A DNA stretch of 64,000 nt, taken from positions 194,046-258,045 of the forward strand of contig NZ_AGFG01000061.1 of NCBI RefSeq assembly GCF_000226255.1, given 5' to 3'. The DNA is from Desulfovibrio sp. A2. Its GTDB lineage: Bacteria > Desulfobacterota > Desulfovibrionia > Desulfovibrionales > Desulfovibrionaceae. Every line of letters begins with the position of its first letter. Position 1 is the first letter of the stretch. Positions 45,258 to 53,908 of the stretch are shown here, one piece after another. The position numbers and the translations under genes are program-made. Below the pieces are notes generated by a model. That model saw only the letters and a program-made list of their open reading frames with translations, made no database searches and had not been told where the DNA came from.

Positions 45258-46682
45258 CTACAGAATCAGGCGGATCATCGCGCCCAGCCCGGCGCAGGCC
45301 GCCAACACGGGCAGCATGGGGGCCTTGAAGCGCAGCAGGGCCACGCCCGCGCCCACGGCCAGCAGGGCGGCCACCGGATCCAGGCTTGCCGGGGCGGGCA
45401 GGGGCAGGCGCAGCCCGATGGGACCATCCCATGCGCTGACGGTGCCGAACAGCACGTGCAGTCCGAACCACACCGAAAGGTTGGCGATGACCCCGGCCAC
45501 GGCGGCGGTGACGCCCGCCAGCGCGGCGGCAAGGGCAGGTCTGCCGCGCACCGCCTCGATGTACGGCGCGCCCAGGAATATCCACAGAAAACACGGGGTG
45601 AAGGTGACCCACACCGTCAGCGTGGCCCCCAGCAGCCCGGCCAGGGCCGGGTGCAGCGCGCCGGGGCTGTTCCACGCGGCAAGGTAGCCCACGAACTGCA
45701 ACACCAGTATCAGCGGGCCGGGCGTGGTTTCCGCCAGGGCCAGGCCGCCCAGCATGTCGGCTGCGGTGAGCCAGCCGTGCGCCTCCACGGCCTGCTGGGC
45801 CACGTAGGCCAGCACCGCGTAGGCCCCGCCGAAGGTGACCACAGCCATCTTGCTGAAGAACACGCCCATCCTGGCGTAAACGTTGTCCCATCCCTGCAGC
45901 AGGCCCAGGGCAAGCACCGGACCCAGCCACAGCGGCAGCCATACGGCCAGCACCCCCAGGGCGCGGGCAGTGGAGGGCCGGGCGTGTTCGGGCATGTCGC
46001 GGATGGCCGCAGGGGGGGCGCTTGCGGAGTCCGCCCCCTTTCCCGCCGGAGCGTGCGAGGGCCCGCCGCCGTTGCCGCCGCCCGCTGCCGGTGCGTACCG
46101 CGCGCGCAGCCAGCCCAGCAGCCCAGCGCCAAAGACCACCGCCGGAAAGGGCACCCCGAAGGCGAACAGCGCCGCGAACGCCCCGCCCGCCAGCGCCAGC
46201 GAGAACCCGTCGCGCAGCGACCTGCGGCCCACGCGCAGCAGCGCTTCCAGCACCACGGCCAGCACGGCGGGCTTCAGCCCCCAGAACAGCGCATCGATGG
46301 CGGGAATCTGCCGGTATGCCGCATAGATGAACGACAGCGCCATCACCACGCAGAAGCCGGGCAGCACGAACAGCGTGCCCGCCGCGATGCCCCCGGCGGT
46401 GCGGTGCAGCAGCCAGCCCACGTAGGTGGCAAGCTGCTGCGCCTCCGGCCCCGGCAGCAGGGTGCAGTAGTTCAGGGCGTGCAGGAAGCGCGCGTCGTCC
46501 ACCCAGCGCTTTTCGTCCACCACGATGCGGTGCATCAGGGCGATCTGCCCGGCGGGACCGCCGAAGCCCAGGCAACCCACGCGCAGCCAGGTGCGTAGCG
46601 CCTCGCCGAAGCTGGGGTGAGGCGTGGACGGGACGGAGGACGTGGACGTGGCCGGGGCGGCAGGGGGCTGGGCGGCGTCCAT
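45258..46682 (-). CDS. chrA: Chromate transporter, full-length two-domain form
   Basis: A 474-residue inner-membrane exporter with two homologous CHR halves. The N half has FGEALRTWLRVGCLGFGGPAGQIALMHR, CTLLPGPEAQQLATYVGWLLH and GIAAGTLFVLPGF. The C half has FFSKMAVVTFGGAYAVLAYV, LALAETTPGPLILVLQFVGYLAAW and TFTPCFLWIFLGAPYIE. A Gly/Pro/Ala-rich loop joins them (about 200-235). It removes chromate, powered by the proton gradient. Co-transcribed after chrB (gap of 9 bases). Confidence 0.93.
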   Translation of the reverse strand: MDAAQPPAAPATSTSSVPSTPHPSFGEALRTWLRVGCLGFGGPAGQIALMHRIVVDEKRWVDDARFLHALNYCTLLPGPEAQQLATYVGWLLHRTAGGIAAGTLFVLPGFCVVMALSFIYAAYRQIPAIDALFWGLKPAVLAVVLEALLRVGRRSLRDGFSLALAGGAFAALFAFGVPFPAVVFGAGLLGWLRARYAPAAGGGNGGGPSHAPAGKGADSASAPPAAIRDMPEHARPSTARALGVLAVWLPLWLGPVLALGLLQGWDNVYARMGVFFSKMAVVTFGGAYAVLAYVAQQAVEAHGWLTAADMLGGLALAETTPGPLILVLQFVGYLAAWNSPGALHPALAGLLGATLTVWVTFTPCFLWIFLGAPYIEAVRGRPALAAALAGVTAAVAGVIANLSVWFGLHVLFGTVSAWDGPIGLRLPLPAPASLDPVAALLAVGAGVALLRFKAPMLPVLAACAGLGAMIRLIL

Positions 46683-46691
46683 GGTTGCCTC

Positions 46692-47735
46692 CTATGCGGG
46701 TCGCGCGGGCGCGCTGCGGCGGAAGTATTCCAGCAGGTCGTCCAGCACGCGGAAGCCGCGTTCCAGGCGTTCGTCGTCATCGTCGGTACGCAGGGTTATG
46801 CCCGCGATGAGCGCGCCCACTCCCGGCGATTCCGGCCGGGCGGGGTGGCGCTCGTCCAGGTCGATGTCGTGGATCACCGCGCCCACGGCGGCCAGGGCCG
46901 GGTCCGCGTCCAGCCCGAAGCGGCGCGACAGCACCTCGAAGGTGCACAGTTCGCCCTCGTGGGTGAATTCCGCCTCGGCCATGTCGAAGCGGATGCAACG
47001 CCCGGAGCCCGGCCCGCCCGGCCCGCCCCGCCCGTCCGTACGGCATTCCGGCGGGCCGAAGCGGAAGGCCGCCTCCGCATCGATGAACCTGCGCACCAGC
47101 CATGCGCTGGCGATGCGGTCTACATGCACGCCGGGCCGGGTTACCCACACGAGGCCCTTGTAGTCGTCCACGCGCAGGTACGTCTCGGTCTGCACGGGGC
47201 GGGCGGTACCGGGCGCGCCCAGGCGCAGCCAGCGTTCGGCCCCGGCCAGCAATCCTTCCACCATCTCGCGCGCGGGCGCGCCGAAAAAGTCCACGGCGGC
47301 GACGGCCTCGAACCGGGCGCGCAACTGCGCCGCCCATGCGGCCACGGCATCGCGCCGGGGGGCGTCGGCCTCGCGCGGGTCGCCCAGGGCCTCGAATTCC
47401 GGCTGCGCCTCGGCGGCAAGTTCCCGGTACTGGGCGTCGCGCGCCTCCACGAACAGCGCCTTGACCTGGGCGTCGGTCAGGCCGCCCGCCTCCACGTCAA
47501 AGCATGCGCCGCACACGAAAGCCCGGCCGCCGCCTTCCTCTATTTCGCGGGCCAGCCACAGCAGGCCGTCGCGCTGCCGCTCGCCGTCGGGCAGCACGTA
47601 CACGGCGTTCTTCAGGGCCACGGCCCCCAGCGCGGCAAGCCGGCGAGCGGCCTTGGCCCGCAGGTAGGGCGGCTTGGGGGGGATGTTGTGGATGCACAGC
47701 AGCCACGGCAGGGCGCGGGTCTGGTCGGCGGGCAT
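46692..47735 (-). CDS. chrB: Chromate resistance protein ChrB
   Basis: A 347-residue ChrB-type protein. The N-terminal part is PWLLCIHNIPPKPPYLRAKAARRLAALGAVALKNAVYVLPD. The C-terminal chromate-resistance domain has RPGVHVDRIASAWLVRRFIDAEAAFRF, FDMAEAEFTHEGELCTFEVLSRRFG and IHDIDL. A short Gly-Pro low-complexity insert (DGRGGPGGPGSG) lies near residue 235. In characterised systems ChrB acts as a chromate-sensing regulator of chrA. The ATG follows AAGGAGACTGCC. Operator-like inverted repeats lie directly upstream (47751-47846). Confidence 0.9.
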   Translation of the reverse strand: MPADQTRALPWLLCIHNIPPKPPYLRAKAARRLAALGAVALKNAVYVLPDGERQRDGLLWLAREIEEGGGRAFVCGACFDVEAGGLTDAQVKALFVEARDAQYRELAAEAQPEFEALGDPREADAPRRDAVAAWAAQLRARFEAVAAVDFFGAPAREMVEGLLAGAERWLRLGAPGTARPVQTETYLRVDDYKGLVWVTRPGVHVDRIASAWLVRRFIDAEAAFRFGPPECRTDGRGGPGGPGSGRCIRFDMAEAEFTHEGELCTFEVLSRRFGLDADPALAAVGAVIHDIDLDERHPARPESPGVGALIAGITLRTDDDDERLERGFRVLDDLLEYFRRSAPARPA

Positions 47736-47750
47736 GGCAGTCTCCTTGTG

Positions 47751-47846
47751 TGTCAACTGCCAGATAATGCTTTTTTTAAAAAGTGGCAATTGACACATTG
47801 AAGCGTGGCTCATATATGTCAACTGCGCTAGGCAATAAGGCAGTTG
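47751..47846. promoter_or_regulatory. Operator cluster between chrB and the DUF2148 gene
   Basis: TGTCAACTGCCA (47751-47762) and TGGCAATTGACA (47784-47795) are 12-bp arms with one mismatch. A second pair, CAACTGC (47820-47826) and GCAGTTG (47840-47846), lies to the right. TTGACA (47790-47795) with TATATG 17 bases on could drive the plus-strand gene. TTGCCA with TATCTG 17 bases on (minus strand) could drive chrB. Both promoters overlap the arms, as expected of a repressor site. ChrB or an unknown factor may bind. Confidence 0.6.
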
Positions 47847-47912
47847 CGCTCTTGGGGCTCGTGCGAAAAGCATCCGCTCAACATCATGGAATAAAAGGAA
47901 GTGGAGTCAGCC

Positions 47913-48470
47913 ATGAAAGACGTTTCCATTCTGGCCGCCGGTTTGATGGCCGCCGCCATGCGTACCGCCCCCAAGGCGGGCGGCAAGGACTTTCTGGAAA
48001 TCGCCGTGGTTTCCGACGAGGCGGATCTGGCCCGCATCGCCGAGGCCATGCGCGACTTCGCGCCGCGCAGCACCAACGAGGCCTACTGGCTGCGCGACGC
48101 GGACAACATCGCCCAGTGCCACGCCGTGGTGCTGGTGGGCCTGCGTTCCTCCCCCGCCGCCGGGTACGACTGCGGGGCCTGCGGCCACGAATCGTGCAAG
48201 GCCTTTCTGGCGGCGCGCGGGCAGCAGCCCGCCTTCGCCAAGGAGATGGGCTACGGCGGGCCGCACTGCGTCATGCGCATCATCGACATCGGCTGCGCGC
48301 TGTCTTCCGCCGCCAAGGCGGCCAGCCTGCTCAGCATCGACAACCGCGTGCAGCAGCGCGTGGGCGCCGCGGCGCGGGCGCTGGGCATCATCGAGGCCGA
48401 CGTGGTCATGGGCGTGCCCGTGGGCGTGTACGGCAAGTCCATCTTCCACGACCGGCCCAGCAAGAAGTAG
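47913..48470 (+). CDS. DUF2148-type ferredoxin-domain protein
   Basis: A 185-residue soluble protein of the DUF2148 family. The cysteine motif is YDCGACGHESCKAF (about 88-101), followed by GGPHCVMRIIDIGCALSSAAK, spacing consistent with iron-sulfur binding. The final domain ends VVMGVPVGVYGKSIFHDR. The function of the family is unknown, and no catalytic role is claimed. The start follows GTGGAGTCAGCC. It is divergent from chrB, sharing its operator-like gap, so it may share chromate control. An MFS transporter and an HD protein follow. Confidence 0.82.
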   Translation: MKDVSILAAGLMAAAMRTAPKAGGKDFLEIAVVSDEADLARIAEAMRDFAPRSTNEAYWLRDADNIAQCHAVVLVGLRSSPAAGYDCGACGHESCKAFLAARGQQPAFAKEMGYGGPHCVMRIIDIGCALSSAAKAASLLSIDNRVQQRVGAAARALGIIEADVVMGVPVGVYGKSIFHDRPSKK

Positions 48471-48509
48471 CGTCGGAGCGCCGCGCGCGCCCGGTGAAAG
48501 GAAACAATC

Positions 48510-49754
48510 ATGAACGCATCGGCCATGTTCCGGGCCTTGTGCTCGGTGGGCTTTCTGGCCCGGTTCTCGTACGCGCTGGCGCGCAACCCGGTGCTGCCGC
48601 TGTTCGCGGTGTTCCTGGGGGCGGGACCGGAGGCCGTGGGCCTTGCCGTGGGCATTTCCACGGTGACGGGCATCTTCTTCAAGCTGCCCGCCGGGGCGCT
48701 GTCCGACGTCATCGGGCGGCGGCGCACCATGCTGGCGGGGCTGTGCTTTTTCGCGCTGGCCCCCTTCGCCTACTTTCTGGTGAACGACTATGCGCAGCTG
48801 GTGGCCGTGCGCTTCGTGCATGGGTTCGCCACGGCGGTGTACGGCCCGGTGGTCATGGCCGTGGTGGCCGACATGGCCGGGGCGCGCAAGGGCGAGATGC
48901 TGGGGTGGTTCTCGTCCGTGGGCATCATCGGCACGCTGGCGGGCGCGCCCGTGGGGGGGCTTGCCTTGTCGCTGCTGGGGGCAGAGGCGGGCGGTTCGCC
49001 CGTGGCCTTCCGGGTGGTGTACGGGGTGGTGGCGGTGACCGGCCTTGCCGCGCTGGCGCTGGGCTGGCGGGTGCTGCGCGACGGTGGGGAGAACACCCCC
49101 CCGGCAGCGTCCGGCGGCTTCCGCGCCCGGCTCGGGCAGTTCGCCTCCGGCATCCGCGAGGTGGCGTCCGACCGGCGGGTGGTGGCCGTCTCCGTCATGG
49201 AGGGCGTGCAGAACATGAGCATGGGCGCGCTGGAGGCGTTTCTGCCGGTGTACGCCGTGACCGTGGCCGGGCTGGCCCCGTTCCAGGCCGGGCTGTTGTG
49301 GGCCGTGCAGGTGGTGACCACCCTGCTGGCCAAGCCCCTGCTGGGCCGCGCATCCGACGCGCGCGGCATGCTTGGGCGGCGCGGGCTGATCGTGGCGGGC
49401 GTGGTGGCTTGCGCCGCGCCCTTCGCTGCCGTGCCGCACCTGGCCGGTTTCTGGCCGCTGGCCGGGGCCTGCCTGGTGTTCGGCTTTGGCGAGGCGCTGG
49501 TCACTTCGTCGTCCGCCGCGCTGGTGGCCGACCTGTGCCGCGCCCGCCACTACGGTACGGCCATGGGCGTGTTCGGCACCATCTTCGACGTGGGTCACGC
49601 CTCCGGTCCGCTGCTGGGCGGCGTGCTGGTGGGCGCGCTGGGGTACGGCCCGGCGTTCGCGATCATCGCGGGGGTGCTGCTGTGTTCGGTGCCGTGGTTT
49701 CTGGCGGTGATGCGCGGCGGTGAGCCTGCCGGGGCCGCCTGCGGGCAGGAGTAG
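48510..49754 (+). CDS. Major facilitator superfamily transporter
   Basis: A 414-residue permease with 12 hydrophobic helices. Loop 2-3 carries the MFS motif GALSDVIGRRRTMLAG (about 55-70). Motif copies recur after helix 8 (ARGMLGRRGLIVAG). Helix 5 has the GIIGTLAGAPVGGLALSLLG pattern of drug/proton antiporters, so an efflux role is likely; the substrate is unknown. The ATG follows AAGGAAACAATC. It ends 4 bases before the HD gene, which is probably co-transcribed. Confidence 0.88.
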   Translation: MNASAMFRALCSVGFLARFSYALARNPVLPLFAVFLGAGPEAVGLAVGISTVTGIFFKLPAGALSDVIGRRRTMLAGLCFFALAPFAYFLVNDYAQLVAVRFVHGFATAVYGPVVMAVVADMAGARKGEMLGWFSSVGIIGTLAGAPVGGLALSLLGAEAGGSPVAFRVVYGVVAVTGLAALALGWRVLRDGGENTPPAASGGFRARLGQFASGIREVASDRRVVAVSVMEGVQNMSMGALEAFLPVYAVTVAGLAPFQAGLLWAVQVVTTLLAKPLLGRASDARGMLGRRGLIVAGVVACAAPFAAVPHLAGFWPLAGACLVFGFGEALVTSSSAALVADLCRARHYGTAMGVFGTIFDVGHASGPLLGGVLVGALGYGPAFAIIAGVLLCSVPWFLAVMRGGEPAGAACGQE

Positions 49755-49758
49755 GAAC

Positions 49759-50301
49759 ATGAACGCATGGCATGACAACGCACAGGTGGACCTGCTGCGC
49801 GAGGCAGGCATGACGGAAGCGGACATCGCCCATTCGCGCCAGGTGGCGGGCATTGCCGTGGGGCTGGGCAGCCTGGCCCGCGTGGCGGTGGACCTTTCGC
49901 TGGTGGCGCTGGGCGCGCTGTTCCACGACCTTGGCAAGGTGCGCACCGACGGCATCCTGCATGGCGTGGAAGGGGCGCGGTTGGGCAGACATCTGGGGCT
50001 GCCCGCCGCGGTGCTGGACATCATGGAAAAGCACGTGCGCGCGGGCGTGCCGCTGGAGCAGACCGGCGATTACGGTCTGCCCGCGCGTGACTTCAGCCTG
50101 ACCTCGCTGGAAGAGAAACTGGTGATCTACGCCGACAAGTTGGCGGACATGGTGGAGGAGCCGGGGCTGGTGGCGTCCGTGGGCGAGGCGCGGCTGCGTT
50201 TCGCGCGCATTCTGGACGAGCGGCCTGACCTTGCCAAGGACGAGGCCACCAAGGCGCGCTACCTGGCCTGCGCGGCGGAGGTGGAGGAACTGGTGCGGTA
50301 A
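49759..50301 (+). CDS. HD-domain phosphohydrolase
   Basis: A 180-residue HD protein. The metal motif HDLGKVRTDG occurs at about 64-73, with H38 in AHSRQVAG upstream, a further His in MEKHVRAG, and YADKLADMV holding the last Asp. Such proteins hydrolyse phosphate from nucleotides or related compounds; the substrate is not predictable. The start is the ATG after AGGAGTAGGAAC. It follows the MFS gene with a 4-base gap. Confidence 0.88.
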   Translation: MNAWHDNAQVDLLREAGMTEADIAHSRQVAGIAVGLGSLARVAVDLSLVALGALFHDLGKVRTDGILHGVEGARLGRHLGLPAAVLDIMEKHVRAGVPLEQTGDYGLPARDFSLTSLEEKLVIYADKLADMVEEPGLVASVGEARLRFARILDERPDLAKDEATKARYLACAAEVEELVR

Positions 50302-50364
50302 GCGAAGGAAAGGGGCAGGGCCGCTCGGTCCCTTTCTTTCTCCTGTTCCACGGCGTGAACGGAA

Positions 50365-50399
50365 AACGCCCCCGGCACGTGCTGCGCGCCGGGGGCGTT
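50365..50399. terminator. Terminator between HD gene and aminotransferase gene
   Basis: 12-bp stem (AACGCCCCCGGC / GCCGGGGGCGTT) between two convergent genes. Confidence 0.75.
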
Positions 50400-50470
50400 C
50401 ATGTTGTCTTGCAGCGGGTCGCGGACCGGCAAGCTACCGGTCGCCGCCTGCCGCCGCTTCGCGGGCCGGG

Positions 50471-51574
50471 CTAGTCCTGCATTACGCTTTCGATCACATC
50501 CAGCGCCGCGTCCACCAAGGCTTCCGTGGCCTGGGTGCCCATGTGGCCAAGGCGGAACACCTTGCCCGCCATGGGGCCGAAGCTGCCGGACACGATCAAC
50601 CCGCGTTCGCGCAGGCGCTGCCGCCATTCCGGCCACTCGAAGCCTTCCGGGACCAGGGCCGCCGTCACCGTGGGCGAGTTCACCGCGCCCTGCGCCGTCC
50701 ACAGTTCCACGCCCAGTTTGGCGAGGCCCGCGCGGCAGCGTTCGGCAACTTCTCGATGCCGGTCAAAGCAGCCCTGCATGCCGCCCTTTTCGTTCAGGAT
50801 GGCCAGCGCGCCCGCGTTGAGCGCGGCGGTGCCGTGCCAGTACGGGGTGTATGGGCAGCGGCCATCCTGCTGCACGGTGCGGAAGGGGGCGATGGCGTCG
50901 TAGCCCTGGTAGCCCACGGCCTCTATGATTTCCCACGCCGCCGGGCTGACGGACAGAAAGCTCATGGACGGCGGGGCGGAAAGGCACTTCTGCGAGCCGC
51001 CCAGCACCAGGTCCGCGTGCCAGGCGTCGGCCTGCACGGGCGCGCCGCCCACGCTGGCCACCGCGTCCACGTAGAACAGCGGCACGCCGCAGGCCTGCTT
51101 CAGTGCGCCAAGGCCATCCAGCGGGTTCAGCGTGCCGGACGGGGTTTCGCAGTGCACGGCGGTGAGCATTTTGGGCTTGAAGCTGCGGATGGCGTCTTCG
51201 ATGCCGGTCAGATCGTCGATGGTTTCGTCGTAGGGCAGCGAGACCTTCAGCACCTCGCAGCCGATGGACGCGGCCATGTCGCCGATGCCGTCGCCGAACA
51301 CGCCGGTGCCCACGGACAGCACCTTGTCGCCGGGCACGAGGCAGCTTTTCAGCGCGGCCCACAGGGCCAGCATGCCCTCGCCCGTCATCAGCACCACGTC
51401 GTGCTGCGTGCCCATGAGCTGCGCAAGGTTGCGGCCCGTTTCCGCGTACAGCTTCAGGTAGTCCGGCTCGATCTGGCCGGAGCCGTAGTCGCGGGTCATG
51501 GCCGCCAGCACGTCGGGGTGCAGGGTGACCGGGCCGGGCACCATGGGGATGGGGGCGTAGGGCTTGTGCGCCAT
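50471..51574 (-). CDS. Class-V aminotransferase (serine/alanine-glyoxylate type)
   Basis: A 367-residue PLP enzyme with the opening PIPMVPGPVTLHPDVLAAM and VVLMTGEGMLALWAAL, the cofactor region VLSVGTGVFGDGIGDMAA, and FYVDAVASVGGAPVQADAWHADLVLGGSQKCLSAPPSMSF, where the Lys of SQK forms the Schiff base. It ends with the RLGHMGTQATEALVDAALDVIE tail of the family. It swaps amino groups between serine or alanine and glyoxylate or a 2-oxoacid. The ATG follows CCGGAGGTCACCCCC; an in-frame upstream extension lacks a good site. Single gene. Confidence 0.92.
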   Translation of the reverse strand: MAHKPYAPIPMVPGPVTLHPDVLAAMTRDYGSGQIEPDYLKLYAETGRNLAQLMGTQHDVVLMTGEGMLALWAALKSCLVPGDKVLSVGTGVFGDGIGDMAASIGCEVLKVSLPYDETIDDLTGIEDAIRSFKPKMLTAVHCETPSGTLNPLDGLGALKQACGVPLFYVDAVASVGGAPVQADAWHADLVLGGSQKCLSAPPSMSFLSVSPAAWEIIEAVGYQGYDAIAPFRTVQQDGRCPYTPYWHGTAALNAGALAILNEKGGMQGCFDRHREVAERCRAGLAKLGVELWTAQGAVNSPTVTAALVPEGFEWPEWRQRLRERGLIVSGSFGPMAGKVFRLGHMGTQATEALVDAALDVIESVMQD

Positions 51575-51637
51575 GGGGGTGACCTCCGGTGGTTGCAGGG
51601 CGGTGGGGTTTGCGCGCGTTGGAAACAAGAGTGAGAG

Positions 51638-51787
51638 TTTTTTTTATACGCCTCCGGCGGGCAAGGGGCGGCGGCCCCTTGGAACCCCGTATTCAATGCT
51701 GTCGTAATATATTGGGAAACACAAATGGAAGTTTTGGGGGGAGGGGGTACGGGGGAGGAGCCCCTTTTTCAAAAGGGTCCCTCCCCC
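51638..51787. repeat. GC-rich intergenic repeat copy plus long hairpin
   Basis: A copy of the TACGCCTCCGGCGGGCA-RGGG repeat (51646-51688, followed by GGGGCGGCGGCCCC). After it comes an interrupted hairpin, GGGGGAGG...CCCTTTT-TC-AAAAGGG...CCTCCCCC (51751-51787). On the minus strand the latter can end the murI message. The rest of the 289-base gap between the aminotransferase and murI genes holds no gene. Confidence 0.7.
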
Positions 51788-51863
51788 GCAAGGACTCGGA
51801 TTTATCAGCAGTCTGTCCTTCGCTCTCATGCCACACCCAAGCGGCAACAGCGTGTCGCGTGGG

Positions 51864-52790
51864 CTACAGATCGACCAACTCCACCTCGTCAGGCGCGATG
51901 GCCGTGCCCAGAAACAGCCCGCCGGTGCGTGCGAAGCGGGGCACGTCGTCGGTGGTCAGAAAGCGGGCCTCGCCGCATTCGTTGCCGCCCGGCCCCGTGC
52001 GCAGGGGGCGCACCAGCCCGGCGGCCTGCAATTCCGCCTGCACGGCAAGGGCGGTGGTGGCGGCGGAATCGACGATGACCGGCTCCGGCCCGATGACGTT
52101 GCGGATGGCCCGCGCCAGCAGCGGAAAGTGGGTGCACCCCAGCACCAGGCAGTCGGGCGTTTCCGGCGTGTCGCTGCCGGACGCGGGGCGAAAGATGGGG
52201 TCCAGGTAGCGCGCGGCGATATCTTCCACGATCTTGCCGTCCACCCAGCCTTCTTCGGCCAGCGGCACGAACAGCGGGCAGGGCTGCCCGATGATCTGCG
52301 CGTCGGGCCGCAGGCTGTGGATGGCCTTGTGGTAGGCGCGGCCCCGGATGGTGGATTCCGTGGCGATGACGGCGATGTTGCCCCGGCGCGAGGCCCGGCA
52401 GGCCGCCTGCGCGCCCGGCTGCACCACGCCCACCACCGGCAGGCCGGGGTTGGCGGCGCGCAGGGCGTCCAGCGCCACGGAGGTGGCCGTGTTGCAGGCC
52501 ACCACCAGCAGCTTGATGCGCCGCTGCACCAGCTTGGACGCGGCCTGCACGGCGTAGCGGGTGATGGTTTCCGCGCTCTTGGTGCCGTAGGGCAGCCGGG
52601 CGGTGTCGCCCAAGTATAATATGTCCTCGCAGGGCATGCGGGTGCGCAGTGCCTTCAGCACGGTAAGGCCGCCCACGCCCGAATCGAACATGCCGATGGG
52701 CAGGTTGGCGATGTCGGGGGCGAATCCCCCGGCGTTGTCCTGGTCAGAGCCCGTGGCGGCGGTGCCGCACGTGGGGCCGTCTACTTGCAT
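51864..52790 (-). CDS. murI: Glutamate racemase
   Basis: A 308-residue enzyme making D-glutamate for peptidoglycan. Residues 33-52 contain the racemase opening PIGMFDSGVGGLTVLKAL, followed by ILYLGDTARLPYGTKSAETI. The catalytic cysteines are in VVACNTATS (C99) and LVLGCTHFPLL. The extra 32-residue N-terminus (MQVDGPTCG...) begins at an ATG with GAGGACCG upstream, overlapping the end of the pyridoxal-kinase gene by 10 bases. An ATG at MFDSG is unlikely because it would cut the first strand. Likely co-transcribed after the kinase. Confidence 0.93.
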   Translation of the reverse strand: MQVDGPTCGTAATGSDQDNAGGFAPDIANLPIGMFDSGVGGLTVLKALRTRMPCEDILYLGDTARLPYGTKSAETITRYAVQAASKLVQRRIKLLVVACNTATSVALDALRAANPGLPVVGVVQPGAQAACRASRRGNIAVIATESTIRGRAYHKAIHSLRPDAQIIGQPCPLFVPLAEEGWVDGKIVEDIAARYLDPIFRPASGSDTPETPDCLVLGCTHFPLLARAIRNVIGPEPVIVDSAATTALAVQAELQAAGLVRPLRTGPGGNECGEARFLTTDDVPRFARTGGLFLGTAIAPDEVELVDL

Positions 52791-53674
52791 CGGTCCTCGT
52801 CCTCCAGAAGTTCGTAGCTGCTCACGGTAACCGGGGCGCGCAGGGTGTCCAGCACCCGTTCCAGCAGGATGCCCTCGCGGCTGGGCGAATTGTGCCCGAA
52901 GGTGGCGCGGATGCCCAGCGTGACGAAGTGCACGGCGCGGTCCATGGCGATGGGCAGGCTGTCGCCCTGCAACAGGCTGCCGGTCAGCACGCTGGCAAAG
53001 GTGTCGCCCGTGCCGGGGTAGTGGGCGGGTATGTACTGGCAGTCCACCTTCCAGAACCTGTCGTGGGTGCTGTGGTAGGCCGCAACGGAGCTGACGCCCG
53101 CATGCCCAGCCACCGGCACGCTGGTTATCACCGCCACGCGCGGGCCCATGCCGGTCAGGCGGCGCAGCCAGTCCTTCAGCTCCGGCTGGCTGATGGATTC
53201 GCGGTAGGGCTCGTCCAGCAGCAGGGCGGCCTCGGTGAAATTGGGGGTGATGATGTCCGCCTTGCGCACCAGCCAGCGCATGCGCTGCACCATCTCCATG
53301 TCCATGGTGGGTTCCAGCTGGCCGTTGTCGCCCAGCACCGGGTCCACCACGGCAAGGCCGCCCTCCACCCGGCACATGTCGATGCACCGGGCCACTATGT
53401 CCACCTGCGCCGGGGAGCCCAGAAAGCCGCTGTACACCGCGTCGAACTTCAGGTTCAGGGCCTGCCAGTGGTCCAGGAACAGGCGCATCTGGTCCGTAAG
53501 ATCCAGAAAGCTGTAGCCGGTGAAGCCCGCCGTGTGGGTGGACAGCACGGCGGTGGGCATGGGGCACACCTGCGCGCCCATGGCGGACAAGACGGGGATG
53601 GCCACGGTGAGCGAGGTGCGGCCGAAGCCGGAAAGATCGTGGATGGCCGCCACGCGCGGCACGGCATTGCGCAT
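52781..53674 (-). CDS. Pyridoxal/pyridoxamine kinase (PfkB-like)
   Basis: A 297-residue ribokinase-fold enzyme with an N-terminal HDLSGFGRTSLTVAIPVLSAMG and the substrate region PTAVLSTHTAGF. DPVLGDNGQLE, IITPNFTEAALLL and the catalytic/anion-hole YPGTGDTFASVLTGSLLQG (with the Asp base in GTGDT) follow. This is the pattern of PdxK/PdxY, which phosphorylates pyridoxal for PLP. The start follows AAGGAGCCCTGC. It is the first gene before murI, a PLP-independent racemase, so the pairing is probably incidental. The symbol is left blank because PdxY and related kinases are hard to separate. Confidence 0.88.
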   Translation of the reverse strand: MRNAVPRVAAIHDLSGFGRTSLTVAIPVLSAMGAQVCPMPTAVLSTHTAGFTGYSFLDLTDQMRLFLDHWQALNLKFDAVYSGFLGSPAQVDIVARCIDMCRVEGGLAVVDPVLGDNGQLEPTMDMEMVQRMRWLVRKADIITPNFTEAALLLDEPYRESISQPELKDWLRRLTGMGPRVAVITSVPVAGHAGVSSVAAYHSTHDRFWKVDCQYIPAHYPGTGDTFASVLTGSLLQGDSLPIAMDRAVHFVTLGIRATFGHNSPSREGILLERVLDTLRAPVTVSSYELLEDEDRCK

Positions 53675-53851
53675 TGCAGGGCTCCTTGCGCGGGGTTCCG
53701 GACTGGCCGGGGCATGTCGGGCGGCGTCAGGTAATGTCGGGCGGGTGGTGGGCAGGAAGATGGACGCCCGGATGTGCATGGTGCGCCCGGCGGGCACACC
53801 ATCACCACGGAGCGGGGCAAAAGGCAAGGGGGGCTGCGTCGGCTGCAAGGA

Positions 53852-53877
53852 AAAGGGGCACCCGTCGGTACCCCTCT
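53852..53877 (-). terminator. Terminator after the TSUP transporter gene
   Basis: GGGGCACC (53856-53863) and GGTACCCC (53868-53875) pair with one mismatch; on the minus strand they are followed by TTTTCC. It lies about 32 bases after the TSUP gene stop. Confidence 0.65.
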
Positions 53878-53908
53878 TCGCCAATGACGTGATGCTGCGG
53901 CTTGCGTT

